DNA of 41,062 bases from Oligoflexia bacterium (GCA_903845155.1 CAIMWN010000145.1:1-41062); one strand, 5' to 3'. Shown: positions 26,086 through 34,688, numbered from the stretch's first letter. Made by a program: numbers and translations. The notes: generated from the letters alone by a model not told the origin.

Positions 26086-27304
26086 TTTTTGGTTTGAATC
26101 TTATCGCGAGTTTTTTAAAGGAAAAAAAATCCTTCTAGGTATCACCGGATCCATTGCTGCTTTCAAAGCCGTAGACCTTGTTCGCTATTTAAAAAAATGT
26201 GGCGCCGAAGTAAAAGTAATCCTCACCGAAAATGCTACTCAATTTGTGACACCGCTCACTTTTCAAACGTTAAGTGGCTATGAAGTTGGAATTGCCAATG
26301 GATCGAAGGGGAAAATCGTTCATATTGAACTCGCCAAGTGGGCGGATCTAGTACTCATCGCACCCGCCACCGCTAATGTAATTGCAAAACTCGCGAATGG
26401 AATTGCTGACGACTTACTCACGACCGAAGTGCTCGCCACCATTGCACCCGTTTATATTGCCCCTGCCATGAATCCCACCATGCTTACCCACCCTGCTACC
26501 CAAAAGAACTTGTACCGAGTGACCAAACTTGGTTACAAAGTTTTAGACACGGGCTTCGGTCTTCATGCTTGTGGCGATGAAGGCTATGGCCGCATGCTTG
26601 AGCCAGCAGAAATCATTGCTCAGTTGACGAGCCCATTTTGTTTACCTTCTAACGGTAAAACCGCACTCATTTCAATGGGCCCCACTCGCTCTTATCTAGA
26701 CCCAGTCCGTTTCATTACCAATCGCTCGAGCGGCAAAATGGGCGCGGCTCTCGCTTTCGCGGCAGAAAAACAGGGTTATCATGTTGAAATTATTTCGGGC
26801 ATTGCTCACGATCACGCCCTCCCCTTGCCGAAGCTCGCTCACGTCACCAAAACCATGACGAGTAAAGAAATGGCAGACGCCGTGCTTCGCGCCTTCCCGA
26901 AGGTGGATCTATTCTTAAGTACTGCAGCCGTCCTTGATTTTGAGTTTCCGAAAATGAATACACAAAAACTAAAAAAGGACACATTGAAGAGTGATCACTT
27001 TAAATTGGAACCCACTCTCGACATTCTGAAACAAGTGGGCGCGATGAAGCGAAAAGACCAATTCGTGCTCGGCTTTGCTGCAGAGACAGATCAGTTACTT
27101 GAGAATGCAAAAAAGAAACTCAAGGCAAAGAATTGCGACGCGGTTTTTGTGAATCCGATTTCTGCTAAAATCGAGGGCTCGACGACTGGTTTCGAAAGCA
27201 GCCACAATCAAGGCTTTCTCGTCAGTGCTAAACGTGTCATCGAATATAAAATTCAAAACAAAACTAAACTCGCCACTGAAATCATGAAGGCCATTCACGA
27301 ATGA
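26078..27304 (+). CDS. coaBC: CoaBC, phosphopantothenoylcysteine synthetase/decarboxylase
   Basis: A 408-residue bifunctional flavoprotein. The N-terminal CoaC domain (about 1-185) shows LLGITGSIAAFKAVDLVR, the catalytic His block VHIELAKWADL, PAMNPTML and the Cys of the flexible clamp in HACGDEGYGRM. The C-terminal CoaB domain has TNRSSGKMGAALA and FVLGFAAETD. CoaB joins cysteine to phosphopantothenate and CoaC decarboxylates the product. The ATG at 26078 lies inside the end of coaX (8-base overlap) and is preferred over a TTG two codons earlier. Confidence 0.96.
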   Translation: MNNFWFESYREFFKGKKILLGITGSIAAFKAVDLVRYLKKCGAEVKVILTENATQFVTPLTFQTLSGYEVGIANGSKGKIVHIELAKWADLVLIAPATANVIAKLANGIADDLLTTEVLATIAPVYIAPAMNPTMLTHPATQKNLYRVTKLGYKVLDTGFGLHACGDEGYGRMLEPAEIIAQLTSPFCLPSNGKTALISMGPTRSYLDPVRFITNRSSGKMGAALAFAAEKQGYHVEIISGIAHDHALPLPKLAHVTKTMTSKEMADAVLRAFPKVDLFLSTAAVLDFEFPKMNTQKLKKDTLKSDHFKLEPTLDILKQVGAMKRKDQFVLGFAAETDQLLENAKKKLKAKNCDAVFVNPISAKIEGSTTGFESSHNQGFLVSAKRVIEYKIQNKTKLATEIMKAIHE

Positions 27305-28149
27305 AAGTCTTCCATGACATTGTCTCTTACTCAGCATGGAGAACGTCCCTTCCATCAAGTGCAAGTGTAGGTTTTGTACCAACGATGGGCGCACTCCATG
27401 CGGGTCATGCGCGCTTACTTGAAGTCTCCCGTGAGCAAAACACCCATACAGTGCTCTCTATTTTTGTAAATCCTACCCAGTTTGGGCCTAACGAGGATTT
27501 ATCAAAATACCCGCGCACCCTTGAATCAGATTTAAAAATCGCAGAGGCTGAAGGTGTTGCTGCCGTGTTCGTACCAACGGAGTCAATGCTCTATCCCGAT
27601 GGGTATTCCACCTTTGTCACCGAAGAGAAATTGTCGCTGCCTCTTTGCGGAGTATTTCGTCCTGGGCATTTTCGCGGAGTCGCCACTATTGTACTCAAGC
27701 TTTTTAACATCATCGAAGCCGATCACGCTTATTTTGGATTGAAAGATGCTCAACAATTTTTTGTGATTCAGAAAATGGCCCGGGACCTGAATGTGCGGAT
27801 CAAACTTACTGGCGTAGAGACGGTACGTGAAGCAAGCGGCCTTGCTCTGAGCTCCCGCAATACTTATCTGAGTAAAGAAGAACGAACCCTTACTGCGCCG
27901 CAGTTTTATCAAATTTTAATTTCGGCCAAAAATGAATTTCAAAACGGCGGCGTGATTGCTGCTGTCCTTGAAAGCGCGCGTGGGCGACTGGCGCAGGCTG
28001 GGTTTCAAGTACAATACTTAGAGCTTCGCTCAACACCTGAACTGACTGACTTAACCGCAATGAATATACTGCCGAAGGAAATGGGTGCGGTACTGGCCGG
28101 CGCGCTTTTTTTGGGAAAAGTTCGCCTCATCGATAACATAATCTGGTAA
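27301..28149 (+). CDS. panC: PanC, pantothenate synthetase
   Basis: A 282-residue enzyme that joins pantoate and beta-alanine with ATP. The nucleotide-binding PTMGALHAGH (HxGH), FVNPTQFGPNED, YFGLKDAQQFFVI and SSRNTYLS blocks are present, and the end VRLIDNIIW is typical. It is the last gene of the operon and overlaps coaBC by ATGA. The beta-alanine-forming panD is not in the window. Confidence 0.97.
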   Translation: MKVFHDIVSYSAWRTSLPSSASVGFVPTMGALHAGHARLLEVSREQNTHTVLSIFVNPTQFGPNEDLSKYPRTLESDLKIAEAEGVAAVFVPTESMLYPDGYSTFVTEEKLSLPLCGVFRPGHFRGVATIVLKLFNIIEADHAYFGLKDAQQFFVIQKMARDLNVRIKLTGVETVREASGLALSSRNTYLSKEERTLTAPQFYQILISAKNEFQNGGVIAAVLESARGRLAQAGFQVQYLELRSTPELTDLTAMNILPKEMGAVLAGALFLGKVRLIDNIIW

Positions 28150-28179
28150 AATCCAGCTCTTCCCCATTGCGCAACACAC

Positions 28180-28197
28180 TGTTTACTGAAGTAAACA
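28180..28197. promoter_or_regulatory. Perfect 7-bp palindrome upstream of the beta-helix gene
   Basis: TGTTTAC and GTAAACA flank a 4-base spacer. No T run follows, so it is not an intrinsic terminator for the pantothenate operon. Its place 63 bases before the beta-helix start suggests an operator for a dimeric regulator. Confidence 0.4.
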
Positions 28198-28210
28198 CAG
28201 AAGACGTTTA

Positions 28211-28242
28211 TTAAACTAAATTCATTTACATAAGTAGTTTAA
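28211..28242. promoter_or_regulatory. Second inverted repeat upstream of the beta-helix gene
   Basis: TTAAACTA and TAGTTTAA are perfect 8-bp arms with a 16-base spacer, ending 18 bases before the ATG. The spacing would allow two half-sites on one face of the helix or a regulated promoter between them. Confidence 0.35.
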
Positions 28243-28260
28243 CTCATTACAACCCGCCCC

Positions 28261-30081
28261 ATGAAATTGAAGAAATACATGGTTGCCCTGATCCTGATGA
28301 GTTCGATTCACCCTACTTGTGAAGCAGCTGCTGCGATGATGAATCTTTATGCTTCGCCCAGTGCCACAAGCGCAGGTAGCGGCCTCTCGCCAGACGAACC
28401 GACTTCACTCAAAAAAGTACAATTGTTGGCCCAAGAAAAAGCGAAAAGCGGTTACGCGGTTACTGTAAATTTAGAGGGTGGCCGGTATGAATTAGACCGA
28501 ACCATGAAATTTGGACCGGTAGACTCTGGTAGTGAGAGAGCTCCGGTCATCTACAAGGGCGTCTCTTCTGAAAAAGTAATTTTCAGTGGCGGAGCTGAAA
28601 TTAAAGATTGGAAACAGGTTCAGGGAAATCTTTATAGTGCCCCTCTACCCCGTACACTCTCGAATTTCAGACAACTCTATACCGAGAAAAATGGCACGAA
28701 CCTTCCCCGCCCTATTCGTGCAAGTTCGGATCAAATGGGGCAAATTGACGAGTGGGACGTGGATTCACAAGGTAGCTTTCTCGTGAGCGGAGCCGAGTGG
28801 AACTCCAAGAAACAAAATTTCGATAGTAACTATCCGGAATTAGTTGTTCGACGCTTTTGGATTGAAAGCTATGTCAGAATCAAGTCTATTCGACCACAAG
28901 GCCAAGACCGCTACTTGGTAACCACTGTATCACTTGATGGACAGCGTGAAAGAGGCAAACCAAGCCCCAACAAAGAATACGGTCAACCATGCTATTTTAC
29001 CAATGAAGCCGGACTCCTGAATAGAGAAAACGAATGGTATTTAGACACTAACGCAAGAACTATTTACTTTCGCTTTCCTCGCGGAGACAGAAGCGACGTG
29101 CATGTTTTCGCGCCTAAGCTCGAGCATATCATTGAAATTGATGGCGCTGAGAATTTGACTTTTGAGAATATCAACTTTCAGGAAAGCAATTGGCTTGAAC
29201 CAAGCGAGAACGGCCTAACTGGTGTTCAAGCATCTTACTTTCAACGCTCACTTCAATCCGATGATTGGTTTCCGATGACAGCGGGCGTGGTTGCAAAAAA
29301 CACTTTGAATCTTAAATTCATAAAGGACGTATTTAAAAACATGGGTGCTGCAGGACTCGAACTCACACAAGGAACCCATCACACCCTCATTGAAGGAAAT
29401 CGCTTCACCGAAATAGCGGGTACGGGCGTGCAGGTTTATACCAATATCGGAAAACTGCACGGTTCAGTCGATGGCATTGATGGGCATAATGTAAACGACA
29501 ACATGAATCCGCCAGTGGAAGATCGCTCTTCTTATGATGTCATCAGCAACAATTACGTCGATCATGTGGGCCTTGATTATACTGGTTCAATCGGAATTTT
29601 TGCGACCTACCCTGAATACCTCACTGTTTCCCATAACGAAGTTTACAATGTTGCCTACACCGGCATTAGCATTGGCTGGGGCTGGACTAGTCTGGACAGC
29701 GCGCTTAAAGGAAACAAAATCATCGGCAATAACGTTCATCACGTAATGGAAAAGTTGGATGACGGCGGAGGAATTTACTTACTCTCCAAACAACCGCGCA
29801 CCATCATCATGCAAAACTATGTCCACGAAATGCATAGCAGTGCGACGGCAGGCCGTAGACCAGTAGTGCCCATCTATTTAGATAATAATGTCCAGAGGAC
29901 CACCGTTTCCCAAAATGTTTGTGCCAACTTTTCTGGCGACAATCAAACTTCTAGCGGGATTTTTTACCGACCTGAAACCGGAGCCACCAACTCTATTGAG
30001 CCATGCGCGAGAGAAAATCGCGCGGTAACCAGTAACGCAGGCCCGACTTCTGAATTTCAGGTGATGAAAAATACCCAATAG
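28261..30081 (+). CDS. Secreted right-handed parallel beta-helix protein
   Basis: A 606-residue protein with a signal peptide (about residues 1-24). The mature N-terminus (YASPSATSAGSGLSPDEPTS) is typical of large beta-helix proteins that begin with a capping region. Later parts show successive beta-helix turns, such as NLTFENINFQES, HHTLIEGNRFTEIAGTGV, LTVSHNEVYNVAYTGISIG and DDGGGIYLLSKQPRTIIMQN. These proteins are often polysaccharide lyases or glycosidases acting outside the cell. No catalytic residues could be fixed, so the substrate is unknown. It follows the pantothenate operon but has its own upstream dyads. Confidence 0.78.
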   Translation: MKLKKYMVALILMSSIHPTCEAAAAMMNLYASPSATSAGSGLSPDEPTSLKKVQLLAQEKAKSGYAVTVNLEGGRYELDRTMKFGPVDSGSERAPVIYKGVSSEKVIFSGGAEIKDWKQVQGNLYSAPLPRTLSNFRQLYTEKNGTNLPRPIRASSDQMGQIDEWDVDSQGSFLVSGAEWNSKKQNFDSNYPELVVRRFWIESYVRIKSIRPQGQDRYLVTTVSLDGQRERGKPSPNKEYGQPCYFTNEAGLLNRENEWYLDTNARTIYFRFPRGDRSDVHVFAPKLEHIIEIDGAENLTFENINFQESNWLEPSENGLTGVQASYFQRSLQSDDWFPMTAGVVAKNTLNLKFIKDVFKNMGAAGLELTQGTHHTLIEGNRFTEIAGTGVQVYTNIGKLHGSVDGIDGHNVNDNMNPPVEDRSSYDVISNNYVDHVGLDYTGSIGIFATYPEYLTVSHNEVYNVAYTGISIGWGWTSLDSALKGNKIIGNNVHHVMEKLDDGGGIYLLSKQPRTIIMQNYVHEMHSSATAGRRPVVPIYLDNNVQRTTVSQNVCANFSGDNQTSSGIFYRPETGATNSIEPCARENRAVTSNAGPTSEFQVMKNTQ

Positions 30082-30119
30082 TTGCAGTGAAACCAATAAC
30101 AAAAACCCAAGGAGAAAAA

Positions 30120-30581
30120 ATGAAAAACACATCTAAGACCCTGTTGAATAAAGTCATGTTCGTATTAAGTTTAATGATCGTTAGCTTAAGCTATGCACAA
30201 GCAAGTTTTGCAAATTGCGAACGCGAGGTGGGCGGATATCACCCAGCGTGGAGCGGTAAAGATCGTTACTATGTTTGCAGTGCACGACGCACGATGAGAC
30301 CAGATGCAAATCGCGGTTACACTTCTTGCGTAATTGCAGAAGCATCCCGCAGTGATGATGGCGCCGGCGAAGCGATTATCGATGCCTGCTTAGGTAACAG
30401 TTGCGTTGCGCGTGTACTCGCCAATCAACCTGCATGGGATTCAAACGATGCCTACTATGTTTGTAGCGCACGTCGTAGAATCGCACCCGACTCTAACGCT
30501 CGCTACACTGAATGTGTTATTGCAGCATCAGCAGCAAGTGACAGCGGAGCGGGTGAAACGATTATCGACTCTTGTCTTTAA
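30120..30581 (+). CDS. Small secreted protein of two eight-cysteine-pattern tandem repeats
   Basis: A 153-residue exported protein, not matched to any family known to me. The signal peptide ends at ASFA (residue 31). The mature part is two repeats with a period of 62 residues: residues 42-91 and 104-153 are identical at 32 of 50 positions by hand alignment (shared PAW, YYVCSARR, CVIA, GAGE, IID, CL). Each repeat, with the Cys before it, holds four Cys, eight in all, probably disulfide-bonded outside the cell. The ATG at 30120 has a strong AAGGAG site. An upstream GTG would put extra residues before the signal peptide. It ends 27 bases before a strong terminator and may share a transcript with the beta-helix gene 38 bases upstream. 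Confidence 0.8.
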   Translation: MKNTSKTLLNKVMFVLSLMIVSLSYAQASFANCEREVGGYHPAWSGKDRYYVCSARRTMRPDANRGYTSCVIAEASRSDDGAGEAIIDACLGNSCVARVLANQPAWDSNDAYYVCSARRRIAPDSNARYTECVIAASAASDSGAGETIIDSCL

Positions 30582-30608
30582 TCGATCACTCTTATTTATT
30601 GATGAATG

Positions 30609-30644
30609 CCAGACTCTTTCAATCGTGGAGGAGTCTGGTTTTTT
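30609..30644 (+). terminator. Intrinsic terminator after the two-repeat protein
   Basis: CCAGACTC and GAGTCTGG make a perfect 8-bp stem with a 14-base loop, followed directly by six T on the plus strand. It lies partly inside the 3' end of the convergent protease gene, whose stop codon is in the loop. Confidence 0.9.
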
Positions 30645-31914
30645 CGTTCTGAAGCTTCCTGTGAGACACCCAAATGCGCTGGTGACTGGTAAACAAATCA
30701 ATAGCAGTGGGTGCGTAAAAAAAATGGTCCAAAGTCGAGGTGTCGATACTGGAGACTTTCTCCGTAAATGGCGCATTAATATACGAATGTTGAATGTACG
30801 AATGAAGAATATCAAGTGGTCCCGAGGTGAAGAGCTTCGCATCCACAATTTCTGAATCTACTATGTGACTCACGTACTCTTGCTTGATGAATTGGTTATC
30901 CAAAGCAAACTTTGAAGCCGTTTTCAACAACCATAAACTGTCTGAATTTTGAGCGCTATTCACCTCCGGTGTGCGTTCTGGAGTAGCCACTCGCAAAATC
31001 CAAGCCGATTGAACCTTAGTGTGTTTTGATGAGACCGTACAATCTAATTTTGAATTAAAAACTGTAGAACCATCTGTGATCACCGGATTCAAAACAAAAA
31101 AATCCTTACTAATATTACAACGAGCTTTTGTGATTCGTAGATAAGACCCGATACTTAAAAAACTATCAGCGTCGATCTGAATATCATACGAACGAACACC
31201 TTGATCGACCCGAAGAACCCCTCCACCATGAGCCGTCACATACCACTGCTCAGGCTCAGGCGGCTTCTCAAGCGCTTGAAATGAAATCCAGGAGAGAACT
31301 TTCTGATCATGCACGAGCGCATCAATCGCAGTCACCTCGTCAGCAGTGAGCATTCTAAAATGGCCATTTTTTTGTTCAGTAAAAACATTAAATAAGGTAT
31401 CGAGTGCTAAAATAAAAGGTTCAATCCACTCATGTGCCTGATCAGAGGTGTCGAGCGCGTGCCCCTTTTCATGAAGAATAGCTAGAATTTTTTCTTGGTT
31501 ATCGAGCGCAACAAAAGCGGTACGATCAAAATAAGTTACTTTATTCAACGTGCAACCCAAAACAGCTTCGTGTTTTCTAAGTAAAATGTGGTTCGGCTGG
31601 CATGGCATTTCACCTCGCGATTTCACGAAACGATATTCCGCAGCATCTCCTAAAACATATTCCCAATAAATGGCATGACTGTAGCCACTATAAAGTTCAA
31701 CTAGGGCGAGTACTTCTTCTTTGATCGCTCTTTTAAGATCATTTGAAAGTCGGAATGAGGTGCCGGACTTGTTCGGTGTAAAAAGATCTGATAATTTGCA
31801 CTTCTTTTGATTCCAAATGCAATTTTCACCCCCACGTGCTCCTGACCCTTGCGCATGAGCGCCACTAGAGAACAGAGCATTCGCAAATATGAAAATGCAG
31901 ATGATTAATTTCAT
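30619..31914 (-). CDS. Secreted HExxH protein, putative zinc peptidase
   Basis: A 431-residue exported protein with a signal peptide (about residues 1-21, ending AHA). A zincin motif is visible as ILHEKGHALD near residue 150, with further His and Glu in the next 20 residues (HEWIEPF) that could complete a metal site. The rest is not recognised, and the C-terminal 200 residues look beta-rich. It is translated after a TIGR02147 regulator with an ATGA overlap. Peptidase activity is inferred from the motif only. Confidence 0.65.
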   Translation of the reverse strand: MKLIICIFIFANALFSSGAHAQGSGARGGENCIWNQKKCKLSDLFTPNKSGTSFRLSNDLKRAIKEEVLALVELYSGYSHAIYWEYVLGDAAEYRFVKSRGEMPCQPNHILLRKHEAVLGCTLNKVTYFDRTAFVALDNQEKILAILHEKGHALDTSDQAHEWIEPFILALDTLFNVFTEQKNGHFRMLTADEVTAIDALVHDQKVLSWISFQALEKPPEPEQWYVTAHGGGVLRVDQGVRSYDIQIDADSFLSIGSYLRITKARCNISKDFFVLNPVITDGSTVFNSKLDCTVSSKHTKVQSAWILRVATPERTPEVNSAQNSDSLWLLKTASKFALDNQFIKQEYVSHIVDSEIVDAKLFTSGPLDILHSYIQHSYINAPFTEKVSSIDTSTLDHFFYAPTAIDLFTSHQRIWVSHRKLQNEKTRLLHD

Positions 31915-32786
31915 GATGCCACTTCCTTAGACTGGTCTTTCATTTGCTCCTCTAGGAGCATGAGTTGGAAAGCATGAAGACTGATCGTAAAAAGACGATC
32001 TGGATTTAGACACTTCTGAGAAACGAGTATCACTTGATCGAGATATTGATTAGTGAGCGCTTTAATCTGAGCAAATCCTTCCGTATCGACCGAAAAATAC
32101 TCACTCGCTGAATATCGTCGCTCCGGCCCCAGCTGACTTAAGGCCAACATCGCCCGTTCAGTGGTGCCTCGGTGGATTTTCCTCAATGTGGCACTCGAGT
32201 GCGGCGAAACCAACGTAAATGATTTTGCATGCGGCTCCCGAATATACCCCAATTCAGGTCGGCCCTCGACGGGCGAAATATAACCTTGAACCAGCAAGTC
32301 TTGAATGGCCTTCCTTAATGAAGCCTCATCGACTCCGAGCGCTTTCGAAAAAGCGACGAGGTCAGAGACAAACCACTCCTTTGCCATGGTAATTCTCTCG
32401 AGCAATGCAAAGTGATACCATTCCACAGAAAAATCATCTTTGAGCAATTTTTCCCGCTCGAGTGAACGCATGAGCCATTGAAGCTCTTCCAACTCCGCGG
32501 CAACTTGTTTTCGCTCACTCACGGTTTTGCTTTCGTGAAGTTCAACGAGGAGTAATAAGTATTTCTGTTCTATCGCGCGTAACTTAAGTTTCCTACCTAT
32601 TTGAATCATGCTTTCGGTAGAGAGATTTCTGGTTCCTTTTAAGATCAGGCTGAGTCCTGCGGGCGAAACACCTAGGGTTTTTGCAAAGGACCGCATACTA
32701 TAAAGTTTATTTTTGAGTTGCTTCGTTTTCAGCAAATCCTTAAAATAGTCTCGGTAGTTTTGATATTCATAAAGCTTAGTTTGCAT
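31911..32786 (-). CDS. TIGR02147-family regulator
   Basis: A 291-residue protein. The opening YEYQNYRDYFKDLLK, a helix-turn-helix at about residues 25-60 (FAKTLGVSPAGLSLILKG), a middle helical part and the C-terminal ALSQLGPERRYSASEYFSV match the TIGR02147 (DUF4423) family, described mainly in Fibrobacter and in Bdellovibrio relatives. The ATG at 32786 fits the family start. A GTG 84 bases upstream would add residues not found in the family. It is directly coupled to the HExxH protein gene (ATGA). By position it could control that gene, but the family's regulatory role is little studied. Confidence 0.87.
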   Translation of the reverse strand: MQTKLYEYQNYRDYFKDLLKTKQLKNKLYSMRSFAKTLGVSPAGLSLILKGTRNLSTESMIQIGRKLKLRAIEQKYLLLLVELHESKTVSERKQVAAELEELQWLMRSLEREKLLKDDFSVEWYHFALLERITMAKEWFVSDLVAFSKALGVDEASLRKAIQDLLVQGYISPVEGRPELGYIREPHAKSFTLVSPHSSATLRKIHRGTTERAMLALSQLGPERRYSASEYFSVDTEGFAQIKALTNQYLDQVILVSQKCLNPDRLFTISLHAFQLMLLEEQMKDQSKEVAS

Positions 32787-32919
32787 AAATTTATCTACGT
32801 CATTGCCCCTACGGGTCTTCAAAGGCAGAGAATAATATGGATGACTATAAATGTCAAAATTCACCAACACACCGACGATGCTGTAAATTAGCTTCGTTGA
32901 ATTCGTCGTCGTAGCTTCG

Positions 32920-32937
32920 TGAGATATAAAGATCTCA
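32920..32937. promoter_or_regulatory. Perfect 6-bp palindrome next to a short ORF
   Basis: TGAGAT and ATCTCA surround a 6-base spacer, directly before an ATG. The hairpin would cover the place of a ribosome binding site. It could also be an operator in the divergent region upstream of the TIGR02147 gene. Confidence 0.35.
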
Positions 32938-33054
32938 ATGAAAAAAGTAGCTTACCTAGCATCTCCCAATTATCAGACGATCCTTGAAGAGAGCCCTGCG
33001 TTTGCAGACGAACTTAGGGTACTGACTCCATTCAAAACTTCGCGAACGCAGTAA
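32938..33054 (+). CDS. Possible 38-residue small ORF or gene remnant
   Basis: The 303-base gap between the TIGR02147 gene and the histidine phosphatase gene holds one plus-strand ORF of 38 codons, beginning MKKVAYLASPNYQTILEE and ending FKTSRTQ. Its opening looks like the first beta strand and helix of a larger alpha/beta protein, so it may be the start of a decayed gene. It could also be a true small protein. No clear ribosome binding site is seen, since a palindrome occupies that place. The rest of the gap shows nothing else. Confidence 0.25.
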   Translation: MKKVAYLASPNYQTILEESPAFADELRVLTPFKTSRTQ

Positions 33055-33089
33055 TGTCACCTACTCGTCCAACCTCGTAAACGTGTAAT

Positions 33090-33602
33090 TTAGTCGTGCC
33101 GCTGAACCATCCAGGTGATAGCGCAATCATCGCCTCTGCACTTGATTTCAATCCATCCTGATTTTCGAATTTCGACTTGAGTACCGGTCAGCATTTGAAT
33201 GGCGAGTGGAATCCAATCTCCATGAGAACAAATAATGGTGAGACGTTCGCCGTCTTTTTTCCACTCATCTAAGAACGCTTTGATGCGCCTCAAATAAGCA
33301 GGATTACTCTCCATCGGTTGATGCTCTCCGACCCTCTCATCAATACTGAATTTTAAACCCAGTTCTTTGGCGAGAGGAGCAATCGTTTCTTGGCAGCGTT
33401 TTTGGGGCGAGGTGAGAATAAGAGCAATGGGGCGATCCTCTTCATCGTGCATGAAGTCCTTACGCGCGAGGCGCCTGAGCGCAAACTGAGTGAGTTTCTT
33501 CACTTGTTCACGGCCCTTAACGCTCAAACCATTATCGCGCGCAGGTATGTCGGTATCCCGATGTGCATGTCGAACTAAGATGAGTGTCTTATTTGAGGGC
33601 AT
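33090..33602 (-). CDS. SixA-like histidine phosphatase
   Basis: A 170-residue protein of the phosphoglycerate mutase/histidine phosphatase superfamily. The catalytic RHG block is LVRHAHRDTD, and the second catalytic His is in CSHGDWIPLA. The small size is like SixA, which removes phosphate from phosphohistidine proteins. The substrate here is not known. The ATG at 33602 follows 4 bases after the stop of the HELVH protein, giving a two-gene unit. An upstream in-frame start would read into that gene. Confidence 0.87.
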   Translation of the reverse strand: MPSNKTLILVRHAHRDTDIPARDNGLSVKGREQVKKLTQFALRRLARKDFMHDEEDRPIALILTSPQKRCQETIAPLAKELGLKFSIDERVGEHQPMESNPAYLRRIKAFLDEWKKDGERLTIICSHGDWIPLAIQMLTGTQVEIRKSGWIEIKCRGDDCAITWMVQRHD

Positions 33603-33606
33603 GATT

Positions 33607-34461
33607 TTATTCGGCAGTGTTGGCACTGACCGCACGGCAGCGCGTTTCGAGCGACGCAACGGATGCGATTTTCCTGCCCATGTTCGTTTTCAACGCCTTT
33701 TCACATATCACACGAGTAATTTGCACGTATTCTTCGAGTAAAGCCAAAGGATAAGGCTTGTGTGCGACCGCCGATGAAAATACCGGACTCTTTGCTTCGA
33801 CCCGGTCTGTCCATGCAGCATTTGATTCTGTTTTGTAATTTCTCATCAAACCCAAAAAGGCGTGATAGTACTGGCCTAGTTGGTAGAATGAATGTTGCCA
33901 CTTTTTGGTATCGTTTTCAGTATTCCAAACAAATTCGCAGCGGGCCTTAATTAAATTGCTGGTCTCTTGCTTCAGCGAAGTGAGTTCTTTACCTACTTTG
34001 CACTCCTGTGCAATGGCTTGTGCTTCGCCACCGTTTCCTTCAATTCCATATTGAATATAATCTTGCGCATTCAAATTAGGGTCAAAAGGGTTTTTCTTTG
34101 GATTTACGGCATGAACGAGCTCATGCGCAAGATCGAGCGCTTGGAATACCGGTTCTTTATCGCGCGCGATCACTACTTGGGTTACAAATTTTAATTTTTC
34201 ATCCTGAGTGGTAGATGCTGCATCTACAGATCTCGTCACCGTGATCTCTGTTTTTGAAATAGCTCCTGCGTGAATCGGAATCTGGTGCAACCTTGCCTGT
34301 TCGAGCGCCGCCTTACCGGTAGGTGTTTGCTCTAGCAATTGAATGGCAGCACTTAAACTTCCACTTTCGGGAGTAACACCGGGTTCGAGCGCATGAGCTG
34401 CGTTCACGAGTTTTAAGACCACCAAAACCAAGATTCCTAACTGTAATCTAAAATGCATCAT
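33607..34461 (-). CDS. Secreted HELVH protein, putative zinc peptidase
   Basis: A 284-residue exported protein with a signal peptide (about residues 1-24, ending AHA). The zincin motif is LAHELVHAVN. About 30 residues on, EGNGGEAQAIAQE offers a Glu as third metal ligand in the gluzincin manner. No family is recognised beyond this. The gene has a long divergent upstream region shared with the subtilisin gene, and a 15-bp sequence 32 bases before its start recurs before a lipoprotein gene at 38450. Enzyme activity is inferred. Confidence 0.65.
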   Translation of the reverse strand: MMHFRLQLGILVLVVLKLVNAAHALEPGVTPESGSLSAAIQLLEQTPTGKAALEQARLHQIPIHAGAISKTEITVTRSVDAASTTQDEKLKFVTQVVIARDKEPVFQALDLAHELVHAVNPKKNPFDPNLNAQDYIQYGIEGNGGEAQAIAQECKVGKELTSLKQETSNLIKARCEFVWNTENDTKKWQHSFYQLGQYYHAFLGLMRNYKTESNAAWTDRVEAKSPVFSSAVAHKPYPLALLEEYVQITRVICEKALKTNMGRKIASVASLETRCRAVSANTAE

Positions 34462-34493
34462 TAAGGATCTTGTCGGTTTTGGACTGTAAACGC

Positions 34494-34508
34494 TTTAGAC
34501 AGCTGTGT
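34494..34508. promoter_or_regulatory. 15-bp motif TTTAGACAGCTGTGT, copy 1
   Basis: The same 15 bases occur in inverted orientation at 38336-38350, and the identity continues imperfectly on the GTGT side. Both copies face the same way relative to a gene of an exported protein (33607-34461 minus strand, and the lipoprotein from 38450). The core ACAGCTGT is a perfect palindrome. Confidence 0.45.
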
Positions 34509-34514
34509 GTAAAA

Positions 34515-34578
34515 TACATACATTTCGAAAACAAGATTTTAAGCTTACGCTGTCGATCAATTAAACAAATTGTATGTA
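34515..34578. repeat. Widely spaced inverted repeat before the subtilisin gene
   Basis: TACATACA (34515-34522) and TGTATGTA (34571-34578) are perfect 8-bp arms 48 bases apart, in the 227-base divergent gap between the HELVH protein and subtilisin genes. It may be a pair of binding sites for a looping regulator. It is too far spaced for a terminator. Confidence 0.35.
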
Positions 34579-34688
34579 AATACTAGTAAAAACAAAAGCT
34601 TTCGCTGCTTTAGCTCGCTTTTTGAAGTGTCGTGTCTTTTGGCACTTTTCTTGAAGTATGTCCAATCAGAAAGGCGAGGCAACACCCC

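Noticed and set aside
30087-30119. GTG start for the two-repeat protein
   Set aside because: It would put 11 polar residues before the signal peptide, and the ATG at 30120 has its own AAGGAG site.
34461-34497. A flagellar sigma-28 promoter (TAAA ... CCGACAA) before the HELVH protein gene
   Set aside because: The spacing is 16 instead of 15 bases and the second copy of the upstream motif does not keep the pattern.
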